Source of the DNA: JBKJUK01 sp046590705
Lineage (GTDB): Bacteria > Acidobacteriota > Thermoanaerobaculia > Gp7-AA8
Direction: 5' to 3'
DNA: 16,124 nt
Assembly: GCA_046590705.1 (NCBI GenBank)
Contig: JBKJUK010000250.1
Location: 1 to 16,124, forward strand
The notes below the pieces were generated by a model. That model had not been told where the DNA came from. It did not search any database and saw only the letters and a list, made by a program, of their open reading frames with translations. A program made the translations under genes and the position numbers. Positions 7,483 to 13,743 of this stretch are shown in pieces. Position 1 is the first letter of the stretch, and every line of letters begins with the position of its first letter.

Positions 7483-8889
7483 TCAGTTCTGCAGACTGCG
7501 AAGTACGCTGTCCCTGTAACGGTTGGCAGCAGCGAGGATGGAGGGAAGGTCCAGAGTCTTCAGCTCTTTCTTTCGCATGAGAATCTTTCCGTCGACGATG
7601 GTGGTGGTGACGTTGCTTCCTGAGGCGGCGTAGACCACTGCGGAATCGAGCGAGTACACGGGCTGGGTTTTTGCGCCGCTCAGATCGATCAGAATGATGT
7701 CGGCCTGCTTGCCCTGCTCCAGCGAACCGATCCTGCTGTCGAGATTCAAGGCACGTGCACCGCCGATCGTTGCCATCTCCAGCACCGACCTCGCGCTGAT
7801 GGCGCGAGGATCTTTGTTGTAAGTCTTCTGCAGTCGCGCCGCACTGGCCATCTCTTCGATCATGTCGAGATTGTTGTTCGAGCCAGCTGGACCATCAGTC
7901 CCGAGCCCGAGCTTGAGACCGGCCTTGAGCATCGCTGTCACCGGGGCCACGCCGGAGGCGAGCATCATGTTGCTTTCGGGGTTGTGAACTACGCCCACGC
8001 CACGCCTGGCGAAGAGATCAATGTCCTCAGGCGTAAGCCAGACCCCGTGGGCGGCCAGGACATCCGCTCCCAGAAACCCGAGCGACTCGAGATATGCAGG
8101 AGGTGTCAGGCCGGGCGCTTTCTCCGCCACCTGCCTCAGTTCGTCCTGCGTTTCCGAAACGTGAATGAGAATCGGAACCTTGAGTTCGGTGGCCAGTGCA
8201 CGAACCTGTCGAAGATGATCGGATGAAACCGTGAACGGTGCATGCGGGGCCAGCGCAGGGGTGATCAGTGAGTCTCCCTGAAACTCTGCAGCGTATCTGC
8301 GTACGTAGTTGACCGCCTCGTCCCAGGTCTTGTTGTCAGGAGCTGGAAAGTCGATCATCGTTTCGCCTAGTACCGCTCTCAACCCAGCCTTTTTCGTCTC
8401 GCGGGCGATCTCTGCTTCGAAGTAGTACATATCGGCGAACGTGGTCGTGCCCGACGCGATCATTTCTGCCAGGGCCAGCCTCGTACCCCACCGTACGAAC
8501 TCGGCGTCGACGTTCTTGGCTTCTGCGGGAAAGATGAAGTTCCTTAACCAGTCCATCAACTCCCTGTCGTCAGCGATTCCGCGGAAGAGCGTCATTGGCG
8601 CATGCGTATGCGCATTCACGAATCCCGGAAGAACCACCTGACCGGTAGCGTCGATCGTATCGGTGGCCTGGTAGCGCCGCTTCAGTTCTGCAGTAGTGCC
8701 GACGGCCACAATCTTTCCGGCATGAACGGCCACCGCGCCATCCTGCAGATTTGGTCCGGCCATGGTGATGACTGATCCGTTCACGATGAGCAGATCGACG
8801 CGCTCGGCGCTGGAGTTGATCGGGGACGATGTGGTAGCGCACGCCGCAGAAAATAGAGTGAAAAGGATGATGGGCAGAATTCGTTTCAT
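7483..8889 (-). CDS. Lipoprotein amidohydrolase of the MTA/SAH/adenosine deaminase (MtaD, TrzN/ATZ) group
   Basis: 468 residues. The N-terminus (MKRILPIILFTLFSAACATT) looks like a lipoprotein signal with Cys17 at the cut site, although Ser at -3 is not the usual Leu. The amidohydrolase body is full length: H94 and H96 (NAHTH), H243 and E246 (HVSE), H281 (AHGVWL) and D332 (GTDGPAGSNN). These match in order and spacing the zinc ligands and catalytic residues of S-adenosylhomocysteine/5'-methylthioadenosine deaminases. Cytosolic relatives deaminate MTA, SAH or 5'-deoxyadenosine to inosine derivatives. The export signal is unusual for that role and points to extracytoplasmic nucleosides or another amide/amine substrate; guanine or triazine-type deamination cannot be excluded. 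The start overlaps the cdd stop by 4 nt (ATGA), and the stop abuts the next start. Confidence 0.88.
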   Translation of the reverse strand: MKRILPIILFTLFSAACATTSSPINSSAERVDLLIVNGSVITMAGPNLQDGAVAVHAGKIVAVGTTAELKRRYQATDTIDATGQVVLPGFVNAHTHAPMTLFRGIADDRELMDWLRNFIFPAEAKNVDAEFVRWGTRLALAEMIASGTTTFADMYYFEAEIARETKKAGLRAVLGETMIDFPAPDNKTWDEAVNYVRRYAAEFQGDSLITPALAPHAPFTVSSDHLRQVRALATELKVPILIHVSETQDELRQVAEKAPGLTPPAYLESLGFLGADVLAAHGVWLTPEDIDLFARRGVGVVHNPESNMMLASGVAPVTAMLKAGLKLGLGTDGPAGSNNNLDMIEEMASAARLQKTYNKDPRAISARSVLEMATIGGARALNLDSRIGSLEQGKQADIILIDLSGAKTQPVYSLDSAVVYAASGSNVTTTIVDGKILMRKKELKTLDLPSILAAANRYRDSVLRSLQN

Positions 8890-9293
8890 TGTTGTCCAGA
8901 GGGTTTGAGTTCGAAGGGGTGAGGGAAGAGTTCCGATAGTCGGTATTGTGTGACGTCCTGGTCGAGGTTACCGAGGATGACTTCGATGTCGTGGCAGTAC
9001 TCCCAGAGTAGCTGTCGGCAGGGTCCGCAGGGAGTGGATGGGGGGTTGGTCTGTGTCACTACTGCGATGGCGTCGAACTCCCGCTCCCCGGCTGCGATGG
9101 CGGAGAGCAGAGCGACTCGCTCGGCACAGACAGTAAGACCGTAGGTGGCATTCTCGACGTTGCAACCGTGAAACAGCACGCCTTTCTTCGTTCTGAGAGC
9201 GGCACCGACCTGGAAATTCGAGTACGGCGCGACGGCGTTCTTTCTGGCTTCGCGCGCTACGCCAATCAGGCTGGCGGCTTCAGAGGTCCTCAT
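8886..9293 (-). CDS. cdd: Cytidine deaminase
   Basis: 135 residues, the size of small tetrameric cytidine deaminases. It converts cytidine and deoxycytidine to uridine and deoxyuridine in pyrimidine salvage. The motif CNVENATYGLTVCAERVAL (44-62) holds the ribose-contacting N45 and E47, zinc ligand C56 and catalytic E58. PCGPCRQ (88-94) supplies zinc ligands C89 and C92. There is no signal peptide, so it is cytosolic, unlike its two operon partners. It is first in the minus-strand operon. No good Shine-Dalgarno precedes ATG 9293; a GATAAT hexamer (9311-9306, minus) just upstream could be a -10 box for a transcript with little or no leader, which is speculative. The upstream region is occupied by a heptamer-repeat element. 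Confidence 0.95.
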   Translation of the reverse strand: MRTSEAASLIGVAREARKNAVAPYSNFQVGAALRTKKGVLFHGCNVENATYGLTVCAERVALLSAIAAGEREFDAIAVVTQTNPPSTPCGPCRQLLWEYCHDIEVILGNLDQDVTQYRLSELFPHPFELKPSGQQ

Positions 9294-9317
9294 TGCACGG
9301 CGATAATTATCACGTTT

Positions 9318-9416
9318 GAATGGAGAATGGAGAATGTTTCATAAAACATAGAGAATGGTGCCGCGAGAAGGCGAAAAAGTAGTTATCCAACATTCTCCAT
9401 TCTCCATTCTCCATTC
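9318..9416. repeat. Second inverted heptamer-repeat element, between cdd and the MFS gene
   Basis: The left array (9318-9336) is GAATGGA twice plus GAATG. The right array (9391-9416) is CATTCTC three times plus CATTC, the reverse complement of the same unit. The outer 19 nt are perfect inverted repeats (9318-9336 and 9398-9416). Between them lie a short palindrome (ATGTTT cata AAACAT, 9334-9349) and another GAGAATGG. In RNA this would fold as a long hairpin with about a 60-nt loop. The element fills most of the divergent intergenic space and ends 7 nt before the MFS start. Confidence 0.85.
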
Positions 9417-9423
9417 CGCACCC

Positions 9424-10677
9424 ATGTTTCCAGCGCTACAGCAACCTGCCTACCGCCGCTTCTGGATCGCCCAGTTCGTCTCGAATACTGGCACCTGGAT
9501 GCAGACCATTGCCCAGGGTTGGCTGGTGTTGAATCTCACTGATTCGGCTTTTCTGCTTGGTTTCGTGGGATTTGCGAACTCTGTACCCATTCTGCTGCTG
9601 ATGCTGCCTGGTGGAGTAATCGCCGACCGGGTCGACAGGCGAAAGCTGCTGAGAATCACGCAGTCAACGCAGGCTGCATGCGCTCTGCTGCTGGCGCTGT
9701 CGATTTACTTTGACCGCATCACGGTCTGGCAGATCGTCGTGATTGCGACGATCCTCGGCACATCGACAGCGTTCTCTTCTCCCGCGTATCAGGCCTACGT
9801 TCTCGACCTCCTTCGTCGACGCGAACTGCTGGCCAACGCCATCGCCATGAATTCAGTCCAGTTCAACCTCTCACGAATCATCGGTCCCGTGGTTGCTGGA
9901 ATCGTGCTGGCACGTTTCGGAACGCTCTACTGCTTTCTCTTGAACTCGTTCTCTTTCCTGCCCCTGATCGCAGTGTTGTCGATTCAGCACGAGGCTCCGG
10001 TCATTCCGCCGCCGAGGCGGGAGTCGATGCTTCGTGGTCTGCTGGACGGCTTCGCTTTCGTCGCCTCACGAAAGTTGATTGTTCTACTACTGTTGACCGT
10101 GGCGGCCGTGAGCCTGACCGGCTACCCGTTTCTCACGCTCATGCCGCTGTTCGCCAGGAGGCTTTTCGGTCCCGCCGCATTTCACATCGCCTGGCTCATG
10201 GCCTCTGTCGGAGTCGGAGCGCTCCTCGGCTCCTTCTACCTCGCTGCGAGGAGCGAGACGCGCGAGCGGCCATTCAGTCTGATCGTTCTGACGATCGCCG
10301 GTTTCGGAACGGCGCTCCTGCTCTCGGTGTCTTCCGGCGCTACGCTGGTGGTCTATGCCTCGATGCTCATGGCAGGCTTCGCCATGGTGACCTGCGTTGC
10401 GACGGTCAATACGACCCTGCAGCATTCCATCCCGGACGAGATGCGCGGTCGCGTACTCAGCATGTACACCTTCGCGTTCTTCGGTGTCGCTCCGTTCGGG
10501 AATCTGTTCGCCGGGATTACTGCCGAGAAATACGGAGTGAGAGTTACGTTTGCTGCGATGGGCCTGCTGTTGTTGCTTTGCGCTGTGGTCACTGCTGCGT
10601 TTCTGCAGCGCTGGAGGGGCGAAACGCTGGCGCGCCTCGAAGCACTCGAATCGACGGACGAACTCCAGATCGTCTGA
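9424..10677 (+). CDS. MFS transporter, MFS_3 / EntS-like exporter family
   Basis: 417 residues from ATG 9424, with about 12 hydrophobic segments. The start MFPALQQPAYRRFWIAQFVSN and the phrase TGTWMQTIAQGWLVLNLT are typical of the MFS_3 (enterobactin-exporter-like, DUF894) branch. Motif A between helices 2 and 3 reads GGVIADRVDRRKLL. The mid-loop has FSSPAYQAYVLDLLRRREL, and the late motif DEMRGRVLSMYTFAFFGVAPFGN is also typical. Export of siderophores, drugs or other small molecules is the family role; substrate unknown. An in-frame ATG at 9355 would add 23 residues translated from the heptamer repeat, so I prefer 9424, although neither start has a clear Shine-Dalgarno. The gene is convergent with the chlorite dismutase family gene, 7 nt apart, with no terminator visible. 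Confidence 0.9.
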   Translation: MFPALQQPAYRRFWIAQFVSNTGTWMQTIAQGWLVLNLTDSAFLLGFVGFANSVPILLLMLPGGVIADRVDRRKLLRITQSTQAACALLLALSIYFDRITVWQIVVIATILGTSTAFSSPAYQAYVLDLLRRRELLANAIAMNSVQFNLSRIIGPVVAGIVLARFGTLYCFLLNSFSFLPLIAVLSIQHEAPVIPPPRRESMLRGLLDGFAFVASRKLIVLLLLTVAAVSLTGYPFLTLMPLFARRLFGPAAFHIAWLMASVGVGALLGSFYLAARSETRERPFSLIVLTIAGFGTALLLSVSSGATLVVYASMLMAGFAMVTCVATVNTTLQHSIPDEMRGRVLSMYTFAFFGVAPFGNLFAGITAEKYGVRVTFAAMGLLLLLCAVVTAAFLQRWRGETLARLEALESTDELQIV

Positions 10678-10684
10678 ATTCCGG

Positions 10685-11419
10685 CTACCCGAGTTCGTCG
10701 AGTATCTCAGGGACCGAACGGCGCACGCATGTGTACATCGGAGTGTCGCGCAAGGTGTAGGAGGAAGCTTCCGTCTCACGGAGTTCCTGCACCAGGTCGA
10801 GAAAATCGCCGGGCGATTCGGTCTCGAAGGCGACCACAAACTCCTGATCGTCGAGTCCGAATGAATAGGTGGTGTTGATTTTCACCATCGGATATTTGTG
10901 TCCGATGGAAATATGGTCGGTCATCATGCGCTGCCGCTCACCCATCGGCAGCAGGTACCAGGGACGCGTCTTCACGAACGGATACACGAACAGGTAGGTA
11001 CTCTTGCCTGGAACGATTTTCAGGCGTCGTCCCTCCTGTCCTTCGTGTACATGCTCATCGACGTATTGTGAGTGCTTGGTCATGGCGATGTACGAGGCCG
11101 CTATTTCGAGAAATGGACCCATGGGCGAGCGATTGATTTCGGCGATCATCTGTTGAAAAGGATCGACGTCGTACCCGATGCGCCAGAGCAGGAAATCAGT
11201 TTCGGATTTCAGGCCCACGGTCGAGTAAGAAAGAATCATCAGGTTCTTGCGATGTCGTTCGACGATCTCGTTGAATGCCGTTTTTGCAACCTGCTTCGAG
11301 GTCGCGTCGAGCGCCCGGAATGCTGCACTGCTTTTGAAGAAGAGAAAGTTGACGAACTGGCGGGCCGGGGCGGATTTCGCAGCGTCGGCGGATGACTTTG
11401 GTTCGGTTCCTGTTGACAT
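10685..11419 (-). CDS. Chlorite dismutase family heme protein (HemQ-like coproheme decarboxylase)
   Basis: 244 residues from ATG 11419, chosen because AGGAG lies 6 nt upstream; an in-frame ATG at 11443 lacks this. Family signs include LMILSYSTVGLKSETDFLLW (60-79), the catalytic-region FVYPFVKTRPWYLLP (144-158), the proximal heme ligand H169 in MMTDHISIGHKYP and YSFGLDDQEFVVAFE (185-199). HemQ (ChdC) converts coproheme to heme b using the Tyr of the VYP motif, here Y146. Chlorite dismutase proper uses a distal Arg and Firmicute HemQ a distal Gln. In the corresponding KINTTYSFG stretch I see neither, so chlorite detoxification is unlikely and a HemQ role in heme synthesis is the better guess. 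No other heme gene is in the window. Confidence 0.88.
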   Translation of the reverse strand: MSTGTEPKSSADAAKSAPARQFVNFLFFKSSAAFRALDATSKQVAKTAFNEIVERHRKNLMILSYSTVGLKSETDFLLWRIGYDVDPFQQMIAEINRSPMGPFLEIAASYIAMTKHSQYVDEHVHEGQEGRRLKIVPGKSTYLFVYPFVKTRPWYLLPMGERQRMMTDHISIGHKYPMVKINTTYSFGLDDQEFVVAFETESPGDFLDLVQELRETEASSYTLRDTPMYTCVRRSVPEILDELG

Positions 11420-11425
11420 CAGCAT

Positions 11426-11430
11426 CTCCT
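11426..11430 (-). promoter_or_regulatory. Ribosome binding site deciding the chlorite dismutase family start
   Basis: AGGAG on the minus strand, 6 nt before ATG 11419, which gives MSTGTEP as the N-terminus. Confidence 0.75.
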
Positions 11431-11656
11431 GAAAGCGGCGCATCGTATCAAACCGGCCCCCTCGTAAACCGAGCTGCGCGTCATTTGCCTTGCTTATGCG
11501 GTGCGTTTTGCTTACCTTTCGGCCGGGCGGGGATTCAGGGGCACCGTTGTCGCGAGCCTCGCTCAGTTCTCTCCGCGCAGATGCATCCAGCCGGATTCAA
11601 CAGAAGTTTCTTTCTGGTGCACGTGCGAGCTTGCGCGGGAACCTCCGAGGTTACAA

Positions 11657-12409
11657 ATGACCAGCACGCCCACTGCATTCGGATCGTCATCAGCCCGCTC
11701 CTACCAGCAGGTGCTGACCAAGCTGCTGCGTCACAACGCACTCCCTCAACTCCGCAAAATCATCGATAAGACTCTCCCCGCGGATATCTCTCCTGTTCTA
11801 CCGCTTCTACTGGAAGACGATCAGCGCAAGATCCTCGGACTGCTGGTCGAGTCCGGCAAAGCAGGCCGGGTCCTGCTCGAACTCGACGAGGACGAAATGT
11901 CCGATGTCATTGCGGCCATCGACGATCCTCTGCTGGCCGCAATCTGCTCATCGTCTGCGCCTGACGACGCTGCGGATCTTCTCGACCTGCTGGATGAAGA
12001 TCGTCGCGAACAGGTTCTGGCGATGGTCGGTGAAGTGAAGGGAGCCAGCCTCGAGGCGCTGCTCGAGCATGAGGATCCCACCGCAGGGTCCCTCATGAAC
12101 ACTGAGTTTCTCGCGCTCGAGGAAGAAGTGTCGGTGGCTACGGCCATCAGCAGGATCCGGGAGTATCCACGCAAGGAAAGTTTCTTCTATGTGTACATCG
12201 TCGATGGGGAGCATCAGCTCGTCGGTGTGCTGTCTCTTCGAAATCTCATCCTGGCCGACGTGCAGGCTCAGCTGAAGTCCATCATGGTGCAGCACGTCGT
12301 GCGTGCCAGTATCGATACGCCTCAGGAGGAAGTGGCGCGCCTGGTTGCCAAGTACGATCTGCTTTCGATCCCATGGTGGATGCGCAGAACACGCTGGTGG
12401 GTGTGGTGA
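11657..12409 (+). CDS. mgtE: Magnesium transporter MgtE, N-terminal part (frameshifted gene)
   Basis: ATG 11657 is preceded by GAGG with 6-nt spacing. Residues about 20-135 form the helical MgtE N domain (LPLLLEDDQRKILGLLVESG, APDDAADLLDLLDEDRREQV). Residues about 139-205 are CBS domain 1 (EDPTAGSLMNTEFLALEEEV, HQLVGVLSLRNLILA). CBS domain 2 begins near 206 and runs to YDLLSIP (233-239). The frame then changes to WWMRRTRWWVW and stops at 12407-12409, although the next frame continues with the missing half of CBS 2 and the membrane domain. A single lost base near 12370-12373 explains this. In intact MgtE these domains sense cytosolic Mg2+ and gate the dimeric inner-membrane channel. I see no M-box signature in the 237 nt upstream. 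Confidence 0.9.
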   Translation: MTSTPTAFGSSSARSYQQVLTKLLRHNALPQLRKIIDKTLPADISPVLPLLLEDDQRKILGLLVESGKAGRVLLELDEDEMSDVIAAIDDPLLAAICSSSAPDDAADLLDLLDEDRREQVLAMVGEVKGASLEALLEHEDPTAGSLMNTEFLALEEEVSVATAISRIREYPRKESFFYVYIVDGEHQLVGVLSLRNLILADVQAQLKSIMVQHVVRASIDTPQEEVARLVAKYDLLSIPWWMRRTRWWVW

Positions 12410-13035
12410 CCGTCGACGACGTCATCGACGTCATTCAGGAAGAGGCACAGGAAGATCTCCTGCACCTCGCCGGCGTGGCAGTTTCCGAGAGGATCTCCAG
12501 CCCCTGGTACACCTCGTTCCGCACCCGTTTCCCATGGCTGGCCATCAACCTCTGCACAGCATTTCTTGCTGCGAGCGTTGTACGGATGTTCCAGGGGACG
12601 ATCGAGAGTTGGTCCGCGCTGGCTGTCTTCATGCCGGTGGTGGCAGGGATGGGCGGAAATGCGGGGACGCAGACTCTCACTGTATTCGTGCGAGGTCTGG
12701 CCTTCGGCGAGATTGACTGGGCAGACGGACTCTGGCCCGTGATGAAGGAAGCTGCGGTAGGTCTTGCCAATGGAATGGCGAACGGAATGATGACTGCCCT
12801 GGTGGTCGGCTTCTGGACGTCAGACTGGATTCTCGCTCTGATCCTCCTCGCGGCCATGGTGGTCAACATGATGATCGCTGGCATCGCCGGTGCCTTCGTC
12901 CCACTTGCACTGAAGCAACTGGGATTCGATCCGGCCGTCTCCTCGTCGATCTTCGTTACGACCTGCACCGATATCGGCGGGTTCTTCTCCTTCCTTGGCC
13001 TAGCTACCCTGGCGATGCGGCTGACCGGCCGCTGA
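12373..13035 (+). CDS. mgtE: Magnesium transporter MgtE, C-terminal membrane part (frameshifted gene)
   Basis: Continuation of the preceding gene in the -1 frame, overlapping its end. It opens with MVDAQNTLVGVVTVDDVIDV, the end of CBS domain 2, followed by the connecting helix (EEAQEDLLHLAGV) and five membrane segments. The channel motif MPVVAGMGGNAGTQ and the last-helix motif TTCTDIGGFFSFLGLA, with the Asp that lines the Mg2+ pore in MgtE, are intact. An ATG happens to lie at 12373, but a separate start here is unlikely to be natural because it falls inside CBS 2 without a Shine-Dalgarno. The gene was either recently inactivated or the sequence lacks one base. Confidence 0.9.
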   Translation: MVDAQNTLVGVVTVDDVIDVIQEEAQEDLLHLAGVAVSERISSPWYTSFRTRFPWLAINLCTAFLAASVVRMFQGTIESWSALAVFMPVVAGMGGNAGTQTLTVFVRGLAFGEIDWADGLWPVMKEAAVGLANGMANGMMTALVVGFWTSDWILALILLAAMVVNMMIAGIAGAFVPLALKQLGFDPAVSSSIFVTTCTDIGGFFSFLGLATLAMRLTGR

Positions 13036-13046
13036 GCGCGGGCCGG
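13025..13046 (+). terminator. Possible weak terminator of mgtE
   Basis: CCGGCC (13025-13030) pairs with GGCCGG (13041-13046) across a 10-nt loop that contains the mgtE stop codon, followed by CTTCTTTC. The stem is GC-rich but short, and the tail is not a clean T run. Confidence 0.35.
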
Positions 13047-13313
13047 CTTCTTTCGTAGCACGACCTGGTCACTCTTCAACATCGTGGCGACTACGTCATC
13101 GTGGCGAACAGTTCTGCGACTTGCACCCAGACCGATTCACTCCTCGCGACCAATCCCGCGAGAAAGTGCGAGCCGGAGAAGGTTTGCAGGAACCTGTCAG
13201 GCACGGTTCCGATTTCTGTACTTCCGTGGCGCGATGTCAAGAGCTTTTCAGGCTGAGCGACCGCTTTGTATTCAAAATGCCCGGGGAAGTTCGATTATTT
13301 AGTAGCGCGCAAT

Positions 13314-13384
13314 AGCGAATTTACCCTAAGTCCATACTTCGCAGATAGTTAGGCGCTCTCGCCCAACTCGTTGTGCAATTCGCT
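13314..13384. other. Nested inverted repeats, candidate structured RNA
   Basis: The outer stem AGCGAATT (13314-13321) / AATTCGCT (13377-13384) is perfect. Inside it, GTTAGGCG (13348-13355) pairs with CGCCCAAC (13360-13367) with one mismatch over a CTCT loop. Local composition is more AT-rich than the genes around it. Confidence 0.4.
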
Positions 13385-13413
13385 CAGACCCTAGTAAATT
13401 GCTTCACTTACGG

Positions 13414-13449
13414 CGTTTTCCGCGTCGTTTTCCGCGTCGTTTTCCACAG
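13414..13449. repeat. 12-bp tandem repeat, about three copies
   Basis: The unit CGTTTTCCGCGT occurs at 13414-13425 and 13426-13437, then as CGTTTTCCACAG at 13438-13449 (10 of 12 identical). The third copy contains TTTTCCACA, one base from the DnaA-box consensus TTATNCACA. Confidence 0.8.
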
Positions 13450-13580
13450 TTTCTGTCGAAAGCCATGTACGCGCTCTTTACTGGTGCTTCACCTGCCGAC
13501 GTAAAAGTTTTGTTTCAATTGCATCGTCGCGTGTGGTTGAATTGTTTCTTCAATCGGGACAACTGGCTGGGGAAAAGTGG

Positions 13581-13611
13581 GGAACGCAGCGTGCGGAAGC
13601 TCCGCAGTTCC
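13581..13611. other. Bulged GC-rich hairpin
   Basis: GGAAC (13581-13585) pairs with GTTCC (13607-13611), and inside TGCGGA (13592-13597) pairs with TCCGCA (13601-13606) over an AGC loop, leaving a 6-nt bulge on the left arm. No T tract follows, so it is not a standard terminator. Confidence 0.45.
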
Positions 13612-13743
13612 TTCAGGCAGGATCGCCCGGGTGATGCCGGCGGCATTTGTGGCGAGAGTCTCTCCGGTCTGTTCGACCTCCGGATTTGCAGACCATGCAG
13701 AGCAGCGCGCTCAGCTCGAGGCGGTGAGTCGCTGCGTTGAAGC

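Larger units (their letters stand above)
13036..13743. other. Gene-poor, possibly structured region between mgtE and recN
   Basis: No ORF here is convincing: the frames of 60-135 codons are Arg/Ser-rich with no recognisable domain, and some overlap recN antisense. DNA-level structure is present. An 11-nt direct repeat lies at 13080-13090 and 13097-13107 (CATCGTGGCGA). A nested pair of stems spans 13314-13384. A 12-bp tandem repeat lies at 13414-13449. A bulged hairpin lies at 13581-13611, and ATGCC-GGC-GGCAT follows shortly after. It may contain a non-coding RNA, or be remains of decayed genes. Confidence 0.5.

Noticed and set aside
11444..11656. Possible M-box (Mg2+ riboswitch) before mgtE
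   Set aside because: I could not find the conserved M-box core segments; only short GC palindromes such as GCGAGCCTCGC are visible.
2641..13286. The 13-mer AAAATGCCCGGGG occurs in two intergenic regions (2641-2653 and 13274-13286)
   Set aside because: About one or two shared 13-mers are expected by chance in a window of this size, and the flanks do not match.
13348..13367. Integron attC-like core sites GTTAGGC and GCCCAAC
   Set aside because: In attC the order is RYYYAAC then GTTRRRY with tens of bases between. Here the order is reversed, 6 nt apart, no partner cores are found at the right distance and no integrase is present.
13399..13740. 113-codon plus-strand ORF beginning in the 12-bp repeat (RRFP repeated)
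   Set aside because: The N-terminal repetition simply translates the tandem DNA repeat, and the remainder is Arg/Ser-rich with no domain.
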